From: Chloroflexota bacterium | GTDB lineage: Bacteria > Chloroflexota > UBA6077 > JADZDV01 | DNA: 9,950 nt | Assembly (NCBI GenBank): GCA_020850915.1 | Contig: JADZDV010000270.1 | Span: 1-9,950, forward strand | Direction: 5' to 3' | Shown: positions 5,517-9,950 of the stretch, piece by piece | How positions within the stretch are numbered: the stretch's first letter is position 1 | How the letters are laid out: every line of letters begins with the position of its first letter | The notes under the pieces: generated by a model | Told to the model about the DNA's origin: nothing | What the model saw: only the letters and a program-made list of their open reading frames with translations | Database searches by the model: none | Program-made: the position numbers and the translations under genes

Positions 5517-8500
5517 CCTGCTCGACCGCGCCACGATCCTGGGTGGGTTGGCGGAGGAGATCCGTCCGCTGCTGCCAACCCTGGGGGGAGCGCTCTCAGA
5601 CCTCTGTTCGGGCCTCAATCCGGCCCTGGCCGCGGAGCAGGCGCTCGACACCGCCTTCACGGTTCGGGCCGCGGCCGAGATGCTGGATCTCGCCGACCTC
5701 GCCGACGCCGCGACTCTGGTGGAGCGCGCGGTGCCAGCCCTGTACGGCGGCCCGCTCGATCTTCGCCGTGAGGGACGGCCGGCCGTCAGGCTGCTGGTCG
5801 CGTCCCTGGAGAAGACCGTCGACGGGCTCGTCGTCGGTCTGGCCGCCACGCCGCCGGAGCTGGCCGCTGGCCGGGTAGCCGTCGAGCAGCTCGTCGAGCG
5901 GCGCGCACAGCTCGAGGCCGCGACGCGCCGTCCCCTCCTGGACCTTGACGCCATGCTGGCCACGCTGCCAGTGGACGCGCCGGCCAGGGAGCCGATAGAC
6001 CCCGCTGGCGAAACCGCCGGAGACGACGCCCCGCTCCCGCGAACAGATCACACCGTCCAGACAACCGACGGGCTGGATCGCCGGGTGGAGCCCCAGAACG
6101 TAGCGGCCAGCGTGCAGCCTGTCGAGCCGTACCAGAACGGCGTGCACCGCAACGGCATGGATCACCGCCACGCGCGCGTTGTCCCAGATGCCAATGAATC
6201 ACCAGCGCCTCTCTCGCCCTCTGACAACCATGGCGATGACGCGGCTACCACACCCGAGCCCGTGCAGACCGTCGTCGAGCGTGTCGCGATCGAACCTACC
6301 GTCCCACCGATCGCGGCTCTCCAGCCAGCCGTGGTTGAGACCCACGAGCGCCCGGCTGCCGCGAGCGCTCCGAGCGCCCAGATCGAGCCGCCGCTGGCGC
6401 CCGCTCCCGAGCCAGAGCGTCGCCAGGCGCGAGACGTCGGCGGATTACCGGTGGGGCCGGTGCGTCTGGAGGCGCCGGCCGCGCCGCCGCCACCACCGCG
6501 GATCGAGCAGACCCCAGCGGCGCCGGGATCAGGTGCCGCCCCCCGTGGCCCCATGGCGCCGATCTACCGACTCATTCGCGCGCTCCGAGGCACGTCTCCC
6601 GGGACGCGGGGTGATGCGCTCGCACCGACCAGCGCAGCCGATCCCGTCACGACCGGGGCTGCTCACCACAAAGCCAGCCTGGAGTCCGCGGCCCAGATCG
6701 CTGAGGACCTCATCACCGCGCCCAGCGTCGCCGAAAGCATACTCGCCGCGGAGCCCGCGGAGGCCACGGAGCTTGTGAAGCCCGCCGGACCCGCGGAGCC
6801 CCTGAAGTCCGCGGAGCCCCTGGCGCCGCCCGCGACCAGCGCCCAGACGTCGCCCCCAGTTGTCAAGGTAGAGACAGCGACCTCGCCATCGCGGCCGACC
6901 GATGAGCTGCCAGCAGCGGAGCTGGACGTGCCTGAGCCCCCTCCGGAGGAGACCGGCCGCTCAAGGCTGGCCGCCGAGCTCGAGTCGATCACCGCCCGCG
7001 TCGCTCGCTTCCAGTTCGTCCTGCCAGACCCGCTGGCCGAGGAGGCGCAGTACGAGGCATCCGATGACCTGCTCGACCTTCTCGATGCCGATGCTGACAG
7101 TCGCTCCTCCGACGCTCATTCGACACACGACATAGAGCCGGCGCCCGCTACGACGCGAGAGACCGTCGCGGAAACCGAGCCCCTCGTTGAGCGTGAGCCG
7201 GTCGTTGCGCTGGAAGCCAGCCTCGGGTCCGAGCCGTCACTGGACGTCCGGCCTGCGCAAGCGTTCGAGGCTGCCCCTGTCGGACAGGCCCCCGGCCCGG
7301 AGCCCTTCGTCGACCCCGAGATTCTGGACGTTTTTCAGCTCGAGTCCGAAGAGCTGCTGCGCGGTATTCGTGACTGCGTCGCACAGATTGGCGCCGATCT
7401 GTCGAACGCCGCCGCGGCCGCCGAGGTCCGACGACTCTCCCACACGCTCAAGGGCGCGGCGAATACCGTGGGCTTCTCGACGATTGGGGCGCTTTGCGCC
7501 TGTGTCGAGGATCTGCTTGACATCATCCATGAGGCCGGCCAGACGGTCGATCGGCCCGTCGCCTCTTTCCTCGAGACGGCCGTCGACACGCTCGAGGCCC
7601 TCAGCGCCACGCCGTTCGAGGCGCGGCTCACCGGTACGGCCGCCTCCGTCAGCGCGCGGGGACGCGCGCTAGCGGAGCGCTACGTCCCGCTGGACGAGCG
7701 GTCGGAGGAAGAGGAGGAGTCCCTGCTCGCGCAGACCGGCGAAGCGACTGCCGCGGAGGCCTGGCTCGCCGATCTGTTCGCCACCTCAGCCGACGAGACA
7801 TCGGAGCCTCCACCGGCGATAGCGGACGGCGTGGCTGAAGCCGCGGCCAACTCCGTTGCCACGGAGTCGACAGACGAGGTCTTCCCCACCGAGGCCGACT
7901 TCGAGGCGGACGCCGATCCCGCGGAGATCCAGGCCTGGAACGAGGCCGTTCAAGCGTTCCTCGCGGACACCCTGGAAGCCCCGGCCGCCGAGCACGACGT
8001 GCCGCCGGCCAGCGCTCAGGCTCCCCTGGAGCCTGCCACCGCTCCGGCGCCGCCATTCGACGACGGGCCGTCGCTCCAGGAGCCCGCGAGCGAACTGCTG
8101 GGGGTCTTTGCCGCGGAGGCGGAGGAGCACCTGACTCGCCTCAGCGAAGCGGCGCTCACGCTTGGTCGCGCTCCGAATGACGGCGCCGCCCTGGCCGAGG
8201 CGAGGCGCGTGCTCCACACCCTGAAAGGCGCGGCCGGCTCGCTCGGCCTCGCCGAGATCGAGGCGCTCTGCCATGACGGCGAGACGCGCCTCGGCAACGA
8301 GACCGAGGCGGCGCCTGCCAACGCGACTCGCGTCCTGATAGAGACCACCGAGGCGATCGAGGCGCTCCTCGCCCCTGATGGCGCCGAGCATCCTGTCGAG
8401 CCTCAGGCGCCTGAAGCTCCCGCCGTTCAGACGGTGGACTGGCCGGCCAGCGCGCACGTCGAGCTGGTCGAGCCGGCGGCTGGCGCCGCCGCGGACGACC

Positions 8501-9950
8501 TGCCAGCACGTCTGGCGGACGACTCGCCAGCAACGGGCGTCCGAATCGACCTGGCACGCGTCGACGAGCTGCTGAACGTCGTTGGCAACCTGGCGATGAA
8601 CCGCTCCGGCTTGGAGCAGCGACTGGCGCGCCTCGTTCGCTCGGCAGACGAGCTCCGCCTGACCGTTGCACGCCTGCGGCGCGTCTCCCAGTACCTCGAG
8701 GACCGCTACGAAGTCGCCGAGCTGCTTCGGGCGAAGCCGGACGAGCCTCGCTTGGACGACTTCGACGAGCTGGAGATGGACCGCTACACCGAGCTGCATC
8801 GCATCTCGCGTGAAGTGGCGGAGATCTCGGCCGACACGGCGACCACCGGCGCCGAGCTGGAGGCGGCCGTCAAGGACGTGGAGAGCCTGCTCGGTCGGCA
8901 GCGCGGCCTGGCCGGCGATCTTCAGGACCGCATGCTGGCGATCCGGATGGTCCCGCTCGGCAACTTGCAGACGCGGCTCGAGCGCACAGCGCTCGGCGTC
9001 GCCCTGCGCCAGCAGAAGCGCGTGCGCTTCACGCTTGAAGGCAGCCAGATCGAGCTGGACAAGGTCGTACTCGAGCAGTTGGGCGACGTGCTCATCCACC
9101 TGGTTCGCAACGCGGTGGACCACGGGCTGGAGTCAAGCGAAACGCGTCGCCTGGCCGGCAAGCCAGAGGCGGGCCAGGTAGCGCTCCGAGCCAGCCGGGA
9201 GGGTGGCGAGGTCGTCGTGCGCGTGAGCGACGACGGCAACGGCATAGACGTCGACCGGCTTCACGACAAAGCCGTCCGGGCCGGCGTCGTTGCCGCGGGT
9301 GCGGCGCTCACTCGCGACGAGCTGCTCAACCTGGTGTTCGTCCAGGGGCTCAGCACTAGCGATGAGATGACGGAGATCTCCGGTCGGGGCGTCGGCATGG
9401 ACGTCGTGCAGGCGGTCATTCGGCGGCTCAAGGGCAGTGTCACCGTCGACTCGCGGCCAGGTCAGGGGACGACCTTCGTCCTGCGCCTGCCGGTCATGAT
9501 GGCTGTGCTGCCAGTCATGTTCGTGCGAGCCGGCGGGCAGCCGTACGCGCTGCCGATGGTCGCCGTCGAGCGAGTGCTGAAGCCCGAGAGCGAAGCCGAG
9601 CCGGCCGTCCAGGAGCTTCCGACGATCGAGGTCAACGAGGAGCTGCTGCAGCTTGCCGATCTCGGCCAGGCGCTCGGCTTGCCTCCGGCGCCTCGGGCGG
9701 CCGGTCCGCGCCCGGTGGTGGTGCTCCACGTGGGCGACCAGCGGGTCGCCGTGACGGTGGACCAGCTTCTCGGCCAGCAGGAGGTCGTCGTCAAGCAGCT
9801 TGGGCCACACCTGCGATCGGTTCGCGGCGTGCTCGGCGCGACGATTCAGGCCAACGGCCAGCTCGCGCTGGTGCTGAACACCGCCGATCTCCTGGTTGGC
9901 CGCTCGGTGCCGTCGCTCGCGGGCCGCGTCAACGTCGCCGCGCCCGCGAG
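5509..9950 (+). CDS. chpA: ChpA/PilL-like CheA-family histidine kinase with multiple HPt domains, C-terminus cut off
   Basis: The central kinase of the pathway. The frame is open for at least 1480 codons and leaves the window at the right edge. Domains: an N-terminal helical, degenerate HPt-like region (about 1-150) with [17 protein letters not shown], where Phe50 occupies the expected His; a Pro/Ala/Glu-rich linker (about 155-600); an HPt with His645 in [14 protein letters not shown]; an acidic linker; an HPt with His903 in [14 protein letters not shown]; a dimerisation segment (about 1011-1150) that includes [20 protein letters not shown] and the ChpA-type [17 protein letters not shown]; an ATP-binding domain with N-box [12 protein letters not shown] (Asn1201, His1205), G1 VSDDGNGID (1239-1247), [11 protein letters not shown] (Phe1277) and G2 GRGVGMDV (from 1292); and a CheW domain (about 1334-1466). 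All catalytic boxes look intact. ChpA and PilL usually end in a receiver, which would lie beyond the window. The ATG overlaps the MCP stop by 8 bases. Confidence 0.94.
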   Translation, partial: MHNLLDRATILGGLAEEIRPLLPTLGGALSDLCSGLNPALAAEQALDTAFTVRAAAEMLDLADLADAATLVERAVPALYGGPLDLRREGRPAVRLLVASLEKTVDGLVVGLAATPPELAAGRVAVEQLVERRAQLEAATRRPLLDLDAMLATLPVDAPAREPIDPAGETAGDDAPLPRTDHTVQTTDGLDRRVEPQNVAASVQPVEPYQNGVHRNGMDHRHARVVPDANESPAPLSPSDNHGDDAATTPEPVQTVVERVAIEPTVPPIAALQPAVVETHERPAAASAPSAQIEPPLAPAPEPERRQARDVGGLPVGPVRLEAPAAPPPPPRIEQTPAAPGSGAAPRGPMAPIYRLIRALRGTSPGTRGDALAPTSAADPVTTGAAHHKASLESAAQIAEDLITAPSVAESILAAEPAEATELVKPAGPAEPLKSAEPLAPPATSAQTSPPVVKVETATSPSRPTDELPAAELDVPEPPPEETGRSRLAAELESITARVARFQFVLPDPLAEEAQYEASDDLLDLLDADADSRSSDAHSTHDIEPAPATTRETVAETEPLVEREPVVALEASLGSEPSLDVRPAQAFEAAPVGQAPGPEPFVDPEILDVFQLESEELLRGIRDCVAQIGADLSNAAAAAEVRRLSHTLKGAANTVGFSTIGALCACVEDLLDIIHEAGQTVDRPVASFLETAVDTLEALSATPFEARLTGTAASVSARGRALAERYVPLDERSEEEEESLLAQTGEATAAEAWLADLFATSADETSEPPPAIADGVAEAAANSVATESTDEVFPTEADFEADADPAEIQAWNEAVQAFLADTLEAPAAEHDVPPASAQAPLEPATAPAPPFDDGPSLQEPASELLGVFAAEAEEHLTRLSEAALTLGRAPNDGAALAEARRVLHTLKGAAGSLGLAEIEALCHDGETRLGNETEAAPANATRVLIETTEAIEALLAPDGAEHPVEPQAPEAPAVQTVDWPASAHVELVEPAAGAAADDLPARLADDSPATGVRIDLARVDELLNVVGNLAMNRSGLEQRLARLVRSADELRLTVARLRRVSQYLEDRYEVAELLRAKPDEPRLDDFDELEMDRYTELHRISREVAEISADTATTGAELEAAVKDVESLLGRQRGLAGDLQDRMLAIRMVPLGNLQTRLERTALGVALRQQKRVRFTLEGSQIELDKVVLEQLGDVLIHLVRNAVDHGLESSETRRLAGKPEAGQVALRASREGGEVVVRVSDDGNGIDVDRLHDKAVRAGVVAAGAALTRDELLNLVFVQGLSTSDEMTEISGRGVGMDVVQAVIRRLKGSVTVDSRPGQGTTFVLRLPVMMAVLPVMFVRAGGQPYALPMVAVERVLKPESEAEPAVQELPTIEVNEELLQLADLGQALGLPPAPRAAGPRPVVVLHVGDQRVAVTVDQLLGQQEVVVKQLGPHLRSVRGVLGATIQANGQLALVLNTADLLVGRSVPSLAGRVNVAAPA
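6752..6822 (+). repeat. Short imperfect repeats in the kinase linker
   Basis: CCGCGGAGCCC occurs at 6752-6762, 6791-6801 and 6809-6819, and the last two copies extend to an identical 14-mer ending CCCTG, spaced 18 bases apart. Translated, this gives recurring AEP and AEPL units within the disordered linker. It looks like small in-frame slippage or duplication in low-complexity coding sequence. Confidence 0.55.

Noticed and set aside
7786..9123. Long minus-strand open frame of 445 codons opposite the kinase
   Set aside because: It is antisense to the conserved HPt, dimerisation and ATP-binding regions. Its product is Gln/Leu/Val/Arg-rich with no recognisable motif, as expected from the reverse complement of GC-biased codons.

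Overview
This is a GC-rich bacterial window, with G or C preferred at third codon positions. It holds the start of dnaN (the DNA polymerase III sliding clamp) on the minus strand. Divergent from it is a tightly packed six-gene plus-strand operon encoding a chemosensory pathway of the type IV pilus (Pil-Chp, or cyanobacterial Pix) class. The N-terminal DnaN sequence (for example the run VEEEGAITLPARLL) resembles DnaN of Chloroflexota, and the pilus-type chemosensory operon would fit a surface-motile member of that phylum. The phylum is an inference from remembered family sequences, not a search result.

Layout. Positions 1-428 (minus) hold the first 142 codons of dnaN. Positions 429-822 are a non-coding divergent region with two abutting small inverted repeats (514-538) and a perfect 7-bp hairpin with a GNRA-type loop (691-708). 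From 823 the operon runs: a PilG-like single-domain response regulator (823-1257); a poorly characterised protein with two weak DUF4388/PATAN-like segments and a helical C-terminus (1260-2327); a PilH-like single-domain response regulator (2327-2749); a CheW/PilI adaptor (2746-3252); a PilJ-like methyl-accepting chemotaxis protein with a dCache-like sensor (3249-5516); and a very large ChpA/PilL-like histidine kinase (5509 to beyond the end of the window). Genes overlap by 1-8 bases or are 2 bases apart, and each start has a Shine-Dalgarno sequence, so they are almost certainly co-transcribed and translationally coupled.

How they would work together. The dCache receptor senses a ligand outside the membrane. 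Its cytoplasmic hairpin, linked by the CheW adaptor and the kinase's own CheW domain, controls autophosphorylation of the kinase. Phosphate is taken up by histidines in HPt domains (two intact ones are visible, His645 and His903) and passed to the two receiver proteins. In known Pil-Chp systems these regulators act on pilus extension and retraction, or on cAMP or phototactic output. The order REC - PATAN-like - REC - CheW - MCP - CheA parallels the cyanobacterial pixGHIJL cluster, but the PatA-type output protein appears as two separate genes.

Most notable: the apparently split PatA/PixG, the possible tandem PATAN-like modules in the second gene, a degenerate HPt-like N-terminus of the kinase with Phe in place of the phosphorylatable His, its roughly 450-residue low-complexity linker, and a structured leader upstream of the operon.
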